This document shows positions 20,044 to 28,964 of a DNA stretch of 64,000 nt, piece by piece. Source of the stretch: Shewanella frigidimarina (lineage in GTDB: Bacteria > Pseudomonadota > Gammaproteobacteria > Enterobacterales > Shewanellaceae); assembly GCF_003797125.1 (NCBI RefSeq), contig NZ_RKKE01000001.1, forward strand, positions 310,001-374,000, written 5' to 3'. Made by a program: the position numbers and the translations under genes. Under the pieces are notes generated by a model. That model searched no databases, was not told the origin of the DNA, and saw only the letters and a program-made list of their open reading frames with translations. Numbering within the stretch: the stretch's first letter is position 1; the number at the start of each line of letters is the position of its first letter.

Positions 20044-20153
20044 CTCTACTGCAACTCCCAGGGCTTGCACAAAAAATAAAGAGGTCTATGTTACTTGTTA
20101 GCCACAGCAAATGAAAGAGTGTACACTTAGCGGATAATAACGAAAGAGAGAAA

Positions 20154-21707
20154 TTGGTAACAGAGTCAATGGCAAAGCTTCTTACTTTATTCACATTGCT
20201 GCCAAAAGCACATCAAATCACATTATCTTTACTGGTGATTCTAACGACATTTATTCTGATGTTTCCATCGGAAGACGCTCAAGCATCTAAACAAACCCGA
20301 TTGGTAAGTCAATCTGCTGACAAATCAGATATAGAAACCAATGAACGTTATGCTATTCCCTTAGCCTTTCGCACCCCAACTGCACCGAGTCATAATGACC
20401 GTATCGTTGATGATGAATCGACTGATTTCATATCAAATGATGCCCTTGCATCAAGTGATAATAGTGAAGAAGTAAGCAGTGGCGAAACTCCTGACGATGA
20501 AGCATTTTCCCAACATCTTGCCATGTTGCAAACCAGTACTTCTGATATCGATGGCATGATTAATGATCTCGATCAGCAAGTTGCCACTCAAAAAGCCAAA
20601 ATAAAACAACAAACGGCTAACGATGATTATAGTGTTGAATACTATGAAGTCGCTAAAGGCGATACCTTAGGCGGCTTATTTAGCCGTGCAGGACTCAGCG
20701 CTAAAGATGTCTATGACATTACCCAATTACCCTTAGCGAAAAAGAATCTGCTAAAAATTATGCCGGGCGAAGAAATCGCCATCAGCAAAAATGCACAAGG
20801 TGAATTACAAGAATTAACCTACCGCATGGATAAAGTGTCGACCTTAATTATCAGTCAACACAATGAACAATACAAAGAAACGGTGAACACTAAAGAAGTC
20901 GTTAATCGCACCTCGTTTATTAGCGCCAATATTAAAAGCAACTTTTGGAATGCCGCTGCCGATGCAGGCTTGTCTGGTAACCACATTATGGAGTTGGCCA
21001 ATATTTTTGGTTGGGATGTCGACTTTGCCCTCGATATTCGCAAAGGCGATCACTTTTCGTTGTTATTTGAACAAGAATACGCCGACGGTCAATTTTTACG
21101 TAATGGCAATATTCTTGCGGCAGAGTTTATTAATCAAGGGGAACGTTACACCGCAGTACGTTATACCGACGGTGAATACTATTCAGAGAATGGCAGTAGC
21201 ATGCGTAAAGCCTTTTTACGATCGCCAGTAGACTTTAAATATGTCAGTTCTAACTTTAACCCGCGTCGCTTGCACCCAGTAACAGGGCAAATTAAAGCCC
21301 ACCGCGGTGTTGATTATGTCGCCGCCATTGGCACGCCGATTAAAGCGGCTGGTAAAGGTAAAGTGGTTGAGGCTGGTTATAACCAGTTTAATGGCAACTA
21401 TGTCTTCATTAAGCACAACGAAACCTACACCACTAAGTATTTACATTTAACTAAGCGCAAAGTAAATCGTGGTGAAACGGTTAAGCAAGGCCAAATAATC
21501 GGTACTCTGGGTAAAACAGGCCGAGTCACTGGCGCTCATTTACATTATGAATTTATTGTAAATGGGGTTCATCGCAATCCACGAACTATCGATTTACCTA
21601 AATCAATGCCAATTGATCGCAGAGAGAAGAACAAATTCGCTGCACTCAGCAAGCAATTGATGACAAAACTAAAATCAAATCAACAACAGCAATTGGCAAG
21701 TAATTAA
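20154..21707 (+). CDS. M23 family murein DD-endopeptidase with OapA/LysM-like region
   Basis: The 517-residue protein resembles MepM, a peptidoglycan cross-link hydrolase needed for wall growth. It has a hydrophobic anchor near residues 20-40, an acidic linker, an OapA/LysM-like segment (VEYYEVAKGDTLGGLFSRAG) and a C-terminal LytM domain. The Zn ligands and catalytic residues are visible in HPVTGQIKAHRGVDYVA, GNYVFIKHNETYTTKYLHL and GAHLHYEF. The frame starts at a TTG (20154) with AAGAG five bases upstream; an ATG at 20169 (512 residues) is equally possible. The next gene is anmK, which recycles anhydro-MurNAc, so wall turnover and recycling are linked here. Confidence 0.9.
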   Translation: MVTESMAKLLTLFTLLPKAHQITLSLLVILTTFILMFPSEDAQASKQTRLVSQSADKSDIETNERYAIPLAFRTPTAPSHNDRIVDDESTDFISNDALASSDNSEEVSSGETPDDEAFSQHLAMLQTSTSDIDGMINDLDQQVATQKAKIKQQTANDDYSVEYYEVAKGDTLGGLFSRAGLSAKDVYDITQLPLAKKNLLKIMPGEEIAISKNAQGELQELTYRMDKVSTLIISQHNEQYKETVNTKEVVNRTSFISANIKSNFWNAAADAGLSGNHIMELANIFGWDVDFALDIRKGDHFSLLFEQEYADGQFLRNGNILAAEFINQGERYTAVRYTDGEYYSENGSSMRKAFLRSPVDFKYVSSNFNPRRLHPVTGQIKAHRGVDYVAAIGTPIKAAGKGKVVEAGYNQFNGNYVFIKHNETYTTKYLHLTKRKVNRGETVKQGQIIGTLGKTGRVTGAHLHYEFIVNGVHRNPRTIDLPKSMPIDRREKNKFAALSKQLMTKLKSNQQQQLASN

Positions 21708-21742
21708 TAAACGGTTAATTGCTGCTTACAGAGAGTCACTTC

Positions 21743-22855
21743 ATGTCTAAGCCAGAATATTTTATCGGTCTAATGTCAGGCACAAGCATGGATGGTGTGG
21801 ATGCGGTGTTGGTTGATTTTTCGGCCGAACACCCCGTGCTAATCGCCAGCCATACAGAAGCTATTCCTGCGCATTTATTAAAAGGTTTACAGCGTTTATG
21901 TCAACCCGAGACAGATGAAATAAACCGCTTAGGTAGGCTCGACCGCAGTGTCGGCAAATTGTTTGCTCAAGCCGTTAATCACTTATTAGCGAAAACAACA
22001 GTGACTGCTGCGGAGGTTATCGCGATTGGTTCTCATGGACAAACCGTGCGTCACATGCCCAATTTAGAAATGGGCTTTACCTTGCAAATTGGCGACCCAA
22101 ACACCATTGCCATTGAAACCAATATCGATGTTATTGCTGATTTTAGACGTAAAGATATCGCCCTTGGTGGCCAAGGCGCACCGTTAGTTCCGGCGTTTCA
22201 TCAACAAGTGTTTGCTCAACCTGGCCACTCAAGAGTTATTTTAAACATTGGCGGTATTGCCAATATCACTTATTTACCCGGCAATAGTGAACAAGTGTTA
22301 GGTTTTGATACAGGCCCAGGTAACAACTTAATTGATGCCTTTATTCAACAAAACTTAAACCAACCTTTTGATGAAGATGGTGCTTGGGCAGATTCTGGTA
22401 CTACTCATCCAGACTTACTCAAGCAGCTATTATCACACTCTTATTTTTCACTAGCCTACCCCAAAAGCACTGGCCGAGAGCTATTTAATCGAGCTTGGCT
22501 TGAGCAACAACTCGCTGACTATAGTCATTTGGATCAACAAGATATTCAATCCACATTACTTGACCTTACTTGTCATAGTATTGCCAATGACATTAATAAA
22601 TTGTCACCCAATGGGGAGTTGTTTGTTTGCGGCGGTGGCGCGTTAAATAAAGCCTTAATGCAGCGACTAGCCACTTTGGTTCCCGGCTATAAAGTCGATA
22701 CTACCAGCGCTTTAGGTGTTGATGCTAAATGGGTTGAAGGGATTGCTTTTGCATGGTTAGCAATGCGTTATCACCATGATTTACCCGCAAACTTACCGGC
22801 CGTCACGGGTGCCTCACGCACTGCTATATTAGGTGGTCGCTTTAAAGCAAGATAA
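21743..22855 (+). CDS. anmK: Anhydro-N-acetylmuramic acid kinase
   Basis: AnmK opens and phosphorylates 1,6-anhydro-MurNAc to MurNAc-6-phosphate in peptidoglycan recycling. The protein begins [20 protein letters not shown], the family's defining start. It continues with [64 protein letters not shown] and [13 protein letters not shown]. The open frame starts at a TTG (21719), but the ATG at 21743 fits the family and has AGAGAG upstream, giving 370 residues. It follows the M23 endopeptidase gene closely and is probably co-transcribed. Confidence 0.96.
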   Translation: MSKPEYFIGLMSGTSMDGVDAVLVDFSAEHPVLIASHTEAIPAHLLKGLQRLCQPETDEINRLGRLDRSVGKLFAQAVNHLLAKTTVTAAEVIAIGSHGQTVRHMPNLEMGFTLQIGDPNTIAIETNIDVIADFRRKDIALGGQGAPLVPAFHQQVFAQPGHSRVILNIGGIANITYLPGNSEQVLGFDTGPGNNLIDAFIQQNLNQPFDEDGAWADSGTTHPDLLKQLLSHSYFSLAYPKSTGRELFNRAWLEQQLADYSHLDQQDIQSTLLDLTCHSIANDINKLSPNGELFVCGGGALNKALMQRLATLVPGYKVDTTSALGVDAKWVEGIAFAWLAMRYHHDLPANLPAVTGASRTAILGGRFKAR

Positions 22856-22916
22856 ATACACCAATATGTGCGGTTTACTTTTGCAATTGTGGCCTCAATG
22901 TTATGATGCCCACAAA

Positions 22917-22944
22917 TTTGCCCAATCGTTTGAAATTGGGCAAA
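22917..22944. repeat. Perfect 10-bp inverted repeat upstream of the DUF2750 gene
   Basis: TTTGCCCAAT and ATTGGGCAAA are separated by 8 nt. The hairpin ends about 25 bp before the DUF2750 start. No T-run follows, so an operator or a 5'-UTR hairpin is as likely as an anmK terminator. Confidence 0.5.
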
Positions 22945-22969
22945 GCCGTAACTTAAGATGAGAGTCAAT

Positions 22970-23356
22970 ATGAGCAACAAAACCAAAAGTGTGTCTGAAC
23001 TGATGAATCTAACGCCAGAAGGCCGTTACGATTATATGGTTGAACAAATTAAGTCAGAAAAAATCATTTGGACACTTCAAGATCAAGATGGTTGCGTAAT
23101 GTTAACCACTGAAGATGAAGATTGTATTCCAATGTGGCCATCTGAAGAAACGGCTGCACTTTGGGCTGTTGATGAATGGAAAGACTGTGAACCATTAGCT
23201 ATTCCACTAGACGAGTTTCAAGAACGTTGGGTGAGCGGCATGGAAGATGATGATTTATTTATTGCAGTGTTCCCAGTACAAGAAGACTTAGGTGTCGTTG
23301 TGCCGCCGTTTGAAATGAACGAACGCATTTCACCAAAGAAACAACAAAAGCATTAA
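22970..23356 (+). CDS. DUF2750 family protein
   Basis: The 128-residue cytosolic acidic protein matches DUF2750, with RYDYMVEQIKSEKIIWTLQD, MLTTEDEDCIPMWPSEETAA, LWAVDEWKDCEPLAIPLDEF and the ending DLGVVVPPFEM. The ATG at 22970 has GAGAG upstream; an in-frame ATG lies at 22958. Its function is unknown. Members of the family are often small stand-alone proteins in Shewanella and Vibrio relatives. It is followed after 6 bp by a small membrane protein gene. Confidence 0.82.
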   Translation: MSNKTKSVSELMNLTPEGRYDYMVEQIKSEKIIWTLQDQDGCVMLTTEDEDCIPMWPSEETAALWAVDEWKDCEPLAIPLDEFQERWVSGMEDDDLFIAVFPVQEDLGVVVPPFEMNERISPKKQQKH

Positions 23357-23362
23357 TGCGTT

Positions 23363-23827
23363 ATGACAATAATCAGCTCTGAATCAAACGAAGTAGATAA
23401 GGTAACCGTCAAACCACGTTTACCTAAACGACTTATTGGCTTAATGGTTATCTATACATTATCGTCCATCAGTGGATTAATGGCCGCCAGTTCACTATCA
23501 GAGTTAAGTGCAATGTTATGCATTTTGACCTTGATGATGGTATTAGCAATTATCGGTCGCCAAAAAGCGGGCTTATATCTACTGCGGGTTTACTGTCTCT
23601 TGCAACTGCTGTTGTATAGTCTGCTACCGATTATAATGTATGACCCTGATAATTTGGTTGCCGGACCGACGACATTTGATTTTGGTTTATTTCAAGCCGT
23701 AGTGCCCGATTGGCTTATATACTCGGTGCTGATTACGTTAGGTATTGTGCAAGTGTGGATTAGCTTTAATACTAAAGTGAAAGCGTGGTTTAAACCGCGA
23801 ATGAACCTCAATATTATGAGTAGCTGA
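23363..23827 (+). CDS. Small membrane protein, DUF2569-like
   Basis: The 154-residue protein has four hydrophobic segments (LIGLMVIYTLSSISGLMAAS; LSAMLCILTLMMVLAIIG; YLLRVYCLLQLLLYSLLPII; WLIYSVLITLGIVQVWISFN) after a short polar N-terminus. The layout, with PKRLIGLM before helix 1 and a final helix ending SFNTKVKAWF, resembles DUF2569 proteins, but I assign it only tentatively. It lies 6 bp after the DUF2750 gene and is probably co-transcribed. The gene ends just before the MITE-like element at 23841. Confidence 0.6.
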   Translation: MTIISSESNEVDKVTVKPRLPKRLIGLMVIYTLSSISGLMAASSLSELSAMLCILTLMMVLAIIGRQKAGLYLLRVYCLLQLLLYSLLPIIMYDPDNLVAGPTTFDFGLFQAVVPDWLIYSVLITLGIVQVWISFNTKVKAWFKPRMNLNIMSS

Positions 23828-23840
23828 TAAGCGGTTGTAT

Positions 23841-24096
23841 TATACCATTTCCATTAATTATGTGACCAATCAGAGTCGCTCAGACTGTTCAGTTTGAGGC
23901 GCATTGTTGAAACAATGGTTATTCAATGCAACAAAGAAATGGACTGTCTGAGCGTCTCCTGCAAGGCGGGTTTCTGTGCCTTCTATGCTGCTTAATAGCA
24001 TTTTGACGTAGAGCAACTATGCCTACAATCCTATTATTTGCCTAGAAGGCACAGAATTCCCGCTGAATGACCAGATAATTAGTGGAATTGGTATTA
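23841..24096. mobile_element. MITE-like palindromic element (about 256 bp)
   Basis: The ends of this gene-free segment are imperfect inverted copies of each other. The left end (23841-23868) and the reverse complement of the right end (24068-24096) share ATACCA, TTCCA and TAATTAT at the same spacing, and the match continues inward to TCAG. Inside are further hairpins. One is a perfect 14-bp inverted repeat TTCTGTGCCTTCTA (23972-23985) / TAGAAGGCACAGAA (24043-24056). Another is CATTGTT-GA-AACAATG (23902-23917). A third pairs CGCTCAGACTGTTC (23877-23890) imperfectly with GGACTGTCTGAGCG (23941-23954). No coding frame is present. This is the build of a non-autonomous miniature element folded as a multi-branched palindrome. 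It lies between two convergent genes. Confidence 0.72.
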
Positions 24097-24119
24097 TTCA
24101 AAGATGTTGTCCAGAAATC

Positions 24120-24146
24120 AAAAAAGCCGTCGAAAGACGGCTTTTT
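24120..24146. terminator. Bidirectional terminator downstream of erpA
   Basis: AAAAAGCCGTC-GAAA-GACGGCTTTTT forms an 11-bp stem with a GAAA tetraloop and has T-runs on both strands, between convergent genes. Confidence 0.92.
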
Positions 24147-24218
24147 ATTATATAAATCCATTCTAAAGTGAGAGAGTAATCTCGTCTATAGCGTGGTTTA
24201 TTGCTGCAGTGAAACTCA

Positions 24219-24569
24219 TTACACTGAGAAACTAGCCCCGCAGCCACATGTCGTGGTCGCATTAGGGTTTTTAACAAAAAAGCGTGAACCTTCAAGACCC
24301 GATGTATAATCCACTTCACCACCAACAAGGTACTGAAGACTCATTGGATCAACAACCAACTGCACACCTTGCTTTTCAATGGTGAAATCACCTTCGTTGA
24401 CTTTTTCATCGAATGTAAAGCCATACTGAAAACCAGAGCAACCGCCACCGGTTACATATACACGAAGCTTTAATTCAGGATTCTGTTCTTCTTCTAACAG
24501 ACCTTTTACTTTTATCGCCGCCGCATCGGTAAATTGGATCGGCATTGTTGCATCAACTTGTTCAGTCAT
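24219..24569 (-). CDS. erpA: Iron-sulfur cluster insertion protein ErpA
   Basis: This A-type carrier hands [Fe-S] clusters to target proteins. The 116-residue protein has the three cluster-binding cysteines: Cys44 in [12 protein letters not shown], and Cys108 and Cys110 in [12 protein letters not shown]. It also has [20 protein letters not shown] and the SRFFVKNPN stretch typical of ErpA rather than IscA. The ATG at 24569 has AGAGGTAGTA directly upstream. It follows a DUF6776 membrane protein gene by 21 bp, and the two are probably co-transcribed. Confidence 0.96.
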
Positions 24570-24590
24570 TACTACCTCTTACTTCGGTTT

Positions 24591-25364
24591 CTACTGAGAA
24601 TTATCCTTTACCTGACTATTTTGTTCAAGTATTACCCGCAGTTCTTTTTCACCCATCAATAGCTCTGGCACATTAAACACTTGTTCAATCTCACCGCCTT
24701 TTACCCCACGACTCGCTGCGACCTTCACTTTGACCATAATTCGTTGTAAATTAAAACCACTTGGCAGCACAAAATCGCTGTCCATAATTTGAAAGTAATT
24801 GAACTCAAATTCCAGCTTTTTATTAATTAACTCGCTCAAAGACAGTTCAGCTGGCCCGCCATTTAGTGTGCCGAGCAACAATACAGTGGCGTTGGTTTTC
24901 ACTTTCACTTTGCGTTTTTGCAACTGGGTTAAGATTAATCGTAACTGATATTGCTCGGAAGCTACACCTTGAGATAATTCCACCCCATGAATTGCCACCC
25001 CTTCAACATCAGCATCGGTAACCATAACACTGCGATAAAATGCTAATTCTTTTTCTAACGCTTTCTGTTCAGATAATTGCTGACTAAACATTTCTTGCAT
25101 TTCTTTATTGGCATTATCAGCAATACTTAACGCTAAATTTCGACTTGCAAGCGCTTGCGCTTGCGTCTCGAGTTCTTGCAATAATTTACGCTTACCACTG
25201 GCGCTATTAGGTGTAGCCTCTGGTGCAAATGAAAGCCATAGGTTAAAACTTATAGCTCCTAACAAAAAACATACGATCATTAATCCGATTAAGTATATGC
25301 TTGAAGTCCGGTTTTTACGTTCTAAAACTTGCAGTCTGTCTAACCAGCGGTGATAGTTTAACAT
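24591..25364 (-). CDS. DUF6776 family membrane protein
   Basis: The 257-residue protein has one membrane helix near residues 24-48 (SIYLIGLMIVCFLLGAISF) and a coiled coil at about 58-110 (KLLQELETQAQALASRNLAL onward). A beta-rich C-terminal domain ends in a MGEKELRVIL region. The family occurs next to erpA in many gammaproteobacteria, often with a bactofilin gene; no bactofilin is present here. A role at the cell envelope is an inference. Confidence 0.75.
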   Translation of the reverse strand: MLNYHRWLDRLQVLERKNRTSSIYLIGLMIVCFLLGAISFNLWLSFAPEATPNSASGKRKLLQELETQAQALASRNLALSIADNANKEMQEMFSQQLSEQKALEKELAFYRSVMVTDADVEGVAIHGVELSQGVASEQYQLRLILTQLQKRKVKVKTNATVLLLGTLNGGPAELSLSELINKKLEFEFNYFQIMDSDFVLPSGFNLQRIMVKVKVAASRGVKGGEIEQVFNVPELLMGEKELRVILEQNSQVKDNSQ

Positions 25365-25686
25365 TACGTTACAACCTTTTAATAAAATACAGTATGCTTG
25401 ATGAAGCTTATTTGCGTAGTGCTTATTTTTCTGTAGAGCTTAACATCTTGTTCAAATCCTATGCATTGTAAATAAGGTGCTAATGATAATAATTAGCTTG
25501 CCAAATAAAACTTTGCCAGCCAACGTAAAGAGCTAAAAAAACATGCGCAGGCAGTACTTTGGCCTGTTAAAAGGCGTTAGTGCAAATTGATGGAGAGTAA
25601 TAACATGACACATACGCGTTATCGGCCAATCAATAAACAACAGCCAAAGACAACCCTAAAATATCCACAGACCTTAGAGTCAAACC
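25365..25686. other. Intergenic region between the DUF6776 and ClC genes
   Basis: This 322-bp gap carries the two divergent promoters. The only structure I can support is a short open frame with a good ribosome binding site at its right end, listed separately. Confidence 0.5.
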
Positions 25687-25697
25687 GTGCAATTTAA
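25605..25697 (+). CDS. Possible 30-residue leader peptide overlapping the ClC gene start
   Basis: An ATG at 25605 preceded by GGAGAG at nine-base spacing opens a 30-codon frame (MTHTRYRPINKQQPKTTLKY and ten more residues). Its stop TAA (25695-25697) lies 8 bp inside the ClC gene, whose GTG start is at 25687. The peptide is basic and polar and unlike any family I know. The overlap would couple its translation to that of the ClC gene. It could also be chance, or the remnant of a longer ClC N-terminus. Confidence 0.3.
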   Translation: MTHTRYRPINKQQPKTTLKYPQTLESNRAI

Positions 25698-27411
25698 GAT
25701 AAATAAAGCCGCTATTATTCACGCCAAAAGAGCTACGCGCAAATATCTACGTAACGAATTTAGAGATAAGTTATCTCAGGCTAAAATTAGTGTGCAACTT
25801 TGTGCACTCGCACTGTTGTTTGCCATCATTGCCTCACTAGTGATCATCTTATTCCGGTTAAGCTTGGTGTGGGCAGAACAATACCTACATGCAGATTCCA
25901 TGAGCTTTAGCTCAACCTTAAGCGATTGGCGATCCTACTTACCTTTAATTGGCGCATTGCTTATTTGGTTGCTGTCATTGTTGGGATCAAAGCGATACCG
26001 GCGCATGGGCATTGCTTATGTATTGCATCGATTTAAATTGCACTACGGTAAGGTACCGCTTCAATCAGCTGCTGGACAGTTTTTCCAAGCATTAATCGCG
26101 CTGATGACCAATTTCTCTGTCGGAAAAGAAGGCCCTGCGATTCACTTAGGCGCAGTGAGCGCCAGTGTTATGGCTGAGAAGTTTTCATTACCAGACAATA
26201 GCGTACGCATTATGTGTGCTAGCGGTATTGCCGCCGGTATTGCCGCCACCTTTAACGCACCACTTGCTGCGGTTTTGTTTGTGTTTGAAGTCATTGTACG
26301 AGAGTACAAAATTCATTACTTCTTCCCTATCATGCTATCTGCCATTTGCGGCGCGGTATCAAGCCAACTTGTGTTTGGTAATATTCACGAATACGATTTG
26401 ATCAATGTGATCCATATTCCGCTCGATCATTATCCTATTTTACTCATTGGCGGGCTTGCGCTGGGATGTGTCGCTGCCTTATTTAACTTTTCACTGATGA
26501 AAGTTACTGCGACAGGCCAGCACTGGCCATTAATTTATCGACTGCTCATTGCTGCAGTAGTCACAACGCTAGTTGGTTTAGTCATGCCACAGGCATTAGG
26601 CTCGGGCGATTTCGCCATTAATGAAGCCATTAGTGAGCATCCTAGTTTACTGTTTTTAATCGCGCTGTTATTAGCAAAAATGTTGGCGACCATTGCGGCT
26701 ATTGGCTTTGGCGTACCAGGCGGACTCATCGGCCCTCTCTATGGTATTGGCGCATTAATCGGAGCAATTCTAGCTCTAGTCAGTAGCATAATATTTCCGT
26801 CAATTGCGCCTTATGTTGGGCTATATACCGTGATTGGGATGACGGCGATGATGGGGGTTTGCCTGAGTGCCCCCCTAGCAGCATTAGTTGCACTTCTTGA
26901 ATTAACCAACGATGCTTCGATTATTTTACCGGCCATGTTTGTCACCATTCCAGCATTTTTGGTCGCGTATCAAGGATTTAACACTAACTCTATCTTGCTA
27001 AAACAACTAGATATTATGGGGCTTGGTTACAAAGTCGCTCCGCTTAATCAAGGGTTGCAAAAGAAAGGTGTTAGAGTGTTAATGGATAAGCGATTTGTCA
27101 TTGTGAATGATGATGATGAACTGCTACTTGAAGTACTAAAACGGGCAGCCGGTCGCCCAGTACTAGTGCGTAATGCTGAGGGAGAAATTGAAATGCTGCG
27201 CCTTGAAATGCAGTCCTTTGAAGATTCGACCACGCTATCACGTCTTCCTATGCCGGGGTTACCTGACACTGCCACCTTAAATGAAGCCTATGAGGCACTG
27301 GTCGCGAAACGCTCCGGCGAAGTGTATATCTATCGAGGCACGAATCAAAAAGTGGTTGGGGTAATAAGTTGGACTAATTTACTTCAAGAAATTCGCTCAG
27401 GTCAGGTATAG
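25687..27411 (+). CDS. ClC-family chloride channel/transporter with C-terminal CBS region
   Basis: The 574-residue protein begins at a GTG and has about ten membrane helices. The gating-Glu motif is present as GKEGPAIHLGA, as are IAAGIAATFNAPLAAVLFVFEV and GVPGGLIGPLYGIGA (the GxFxP-type region). The first anion-selectivity motif of the family, GSGIP, is not recognisable; the matching segment reads RRMGIAYVLHR. The last 110 residues contain a CBS-like regulatory region (MDKRFVIVNDDDELLLEVLK and VVGVISWTNLLQEI). Chloride or another anion is the likely substrate. Confidence 0.88.
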   Translation: MQFKINKAAIIHAKRATRKYLRNEFRDKLSQAKISVQLCALALLFAIIASLVIILFRLSLVWAEQYLHADSMSFSSTLSDWRSYLPLIGALLIWLLSLLGSKRYRRMGIAYVLHRFKLHYGKVPLQSAAGQFFQALIALMTNFSVGKEGPAIHLGAVSASVMAEKFSLPDNSVRIMCASGIAAGIAATFNAPLAAVLFVFEVIVREYKIHYFFPIMLSAICGAVSSQLVFGNIHEYDLINVIHIPLDHYPILLIGGLALGCVAALFNFSLMKVTATGQHWPLIYRLLIAAVVTTLVGLVMPQALGSGDFAINEAISEHPSLLFLIALLLAKMLATIAAIGFGVPGGLIGPLYGIGALIGAILALVSSIIFPSIAPYVGLYTVIGMTAMMGVCLSAPLAALVALLELTNDASIILPAMFVTIPAFLVAYQGFNTNSILLKQLDIMGLGYKVAPLNQGLQKKGVRVLMDKRFVIVNDDDELLLEVLKRAAGRPVLVRNAEGEIEMLRLEMQSFEDSTTLSRLPMPGLPDTATLNEAYEALVAKRSGEVYIYRGTNQKVVGVISWTNLLQEIRSGQV

Positions 27412-27903
27412 TCCCAACCGATCCTCGGTATAACCTCTCACTGAGATACCGAATGGAATAAACCAATTCAATCTATCTATTTATAGAATAGGCCTATTGG
27501 CTAGCAAGACACATTAACACCTTGATAGCAGGTTATTTTACAAGAAAACTAGAATGCTTAAATATTGGGATAATAAGCGTTTCAACAAACGTTAAGTTAC
27601 CCAAAAAGAGGCTACATTAGCGCTATGAAGTTTGAGAGGGTCTGTAAGTATGCTGCTCATTCAGCTGCTAAATTAATCATAAAGTCGAGCAACTCAATTC
27701 AGTTAAAATAGACACTAAAACCCTCTGAATGTTCTTCATAGCAGCAAGTGAATCTCAAAGTTCAGCACGGTTATTATATTTATCTGGTGGTTATTTTCTG
27801 CTACAATTTTGCCTCAGCCACCCTACACATAATCTCTATAACACTCTATATAATAATACGGTAAAATAGCATGCTGTTCTGGTGAATATTTTGCCCCCAA
27901 ACT
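27412..27903. other. Intergenic region between the ClC gene and pyrB
   Basis: The gap is 492 bp long with no coding frame I can support. It holds a 7-bp hairpin TCGGTAT / ATACCGA (27425-27452) just after the ClC stop, without a T-run, and a perfect palindrome AATAGGCCTATT at 27486-27497. Near pyrB there is a TATAAT box at 27849-27854 that could serve as the -10 element, but I see no good -35 at the right distance. Confidence 0.45.
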
Positions 27904-27918
27904 TTGGAAATCAGGCTG

Positions 27919-28938
27919 ATGACACAGTTCGAAGGTTCACATATCCTTTCAGTAAACCAGTTAGATCTGGATTCGATTAACACTATTTTCAACGTCGCTA
28001 ACAAAATGACCCCTTATGCTTTGCGTGAAAAACGCACCAAAGTGTTGGAAGGTGCCATTTTAGGCAATCTGTTTTTTGAACCCAGCACCCGAACTCGTGT
28101 CAGCTTTGGCTGTGCCTTCAATTTACTTGGCGGACATGTAAGAGAAACCACAGGAATGGCATCATCGTCATTATCTAAAGGCGAGTCGCTTTACGATACC
28201 GCCCGAGTGCTCTCGACCTATTCTGATGTGATTGCTATGCGTCATCCAGATGCCTACTCCGTCAAAGAGTTTGCTGAAGGCAGTCGAGTGCCAGTGATCA
28301 ATGGCGGTGATGGGCCAAATGAACATCCAACTCAAGCCTTGCTGGACTTGTTTACCATCAAAAAAGAATTAAGCCATTCAGGTATGGGTATCGATGGTAT
28401 GCATATTGCCATGGTGGGTGACTTAAAATATGGTCGCACTGTGCATTCACTTTCGCGCTTACTTTGTATGCATAAGGACATTAAGTTCACATTGATATCG
28501 CCAAGTGAGCTAGCAATGCCTGACTATGTGATCGCCGACATTGAAAATGCTGGCCATAAGATCACAATAACCGAACAACTTGAAGGTAATTTACATAATG
28601 CGGATATTTTATATCTTACCCGTATTCAAGAAGAGCGCTTTCCATCACAGGAAGAAGCCAATAAATACCGTGGTAAGTTTCGCTTAAATCACAATATTTA
28701 TACGCAGCATTGCAAATCAAATACGGTGATTATGCATCCATTACCTCGTGATTCACGCGCGCAAGCAAATGAACTCGACAATGATTTAAACAGCCATCCA
28801 AGTTTGGCTATTTTTAGACAAGCCGACAACGGCTTACTTATACGTATGGCACTTTTTGCATTAACACTTGGAGTTGCAAACCAACTCGAAAAGTATGAGT
28901 GCCCAGTAAACTGGTATTCACGTAAAGCCGATAGATAA
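27919..28938 (+). CDS. pyrB: Aspartate carbamoyltransferase catalytic chain
   Basis: PyrB joins aspartate and carbamoyl phosphate in the first committed step of pyrimidine synthesis. Key motifs are present: carbamoyl-phosphate-binding FFEPSTRTRVSFG, SLSKGESLYDTARVLSTY, NEHPTQALLDLFTI, VGDLKYGRTVHSL and VIMHPLPRDSR. The open frame starts at a TTG (27904), but an ATG at 27919 with CAGG upstream gives MTQFEGSHILSVNQLDL and 339 residues. This is longer than the Escherichia coli chain, and no pyrI (regulatory chain) follows. It is therefore probably of the longer, unregulated type known from related genera (inference). Confidence 0.94.
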   Translation: MTQFEGSHILSVNQLDLDSINTIFNVANKMTPYALREKRTKVLEGAILGNLFFEPSTRTRVSFGCAFNLLGGHVRETTGMASSSLSKGESLYDTARVLSTYSDVIAMRHPDAYSVKEFAEGSRVPVINGGDGPNEHPTQALLDLFTIKKELSHSGMGIDGMHIAMVGDLKYGRTVHSLSRLLCMHKDIKFTLISPSELAMPDYVIADIENAGHKITITEQLEGNLHNADILYLTRIQEERFPSQEEANKYRGKFRLNHNIYTQHCKSNTVIMHPLPRDSRAQANELDNDLNSHPSLAIFRQADNGLLIRMALFALTLGVANQLEKYECPVNWYSRKADR

Positions 28939-28964
28939 TTGGCACATAATATTAAGGATTAGAC

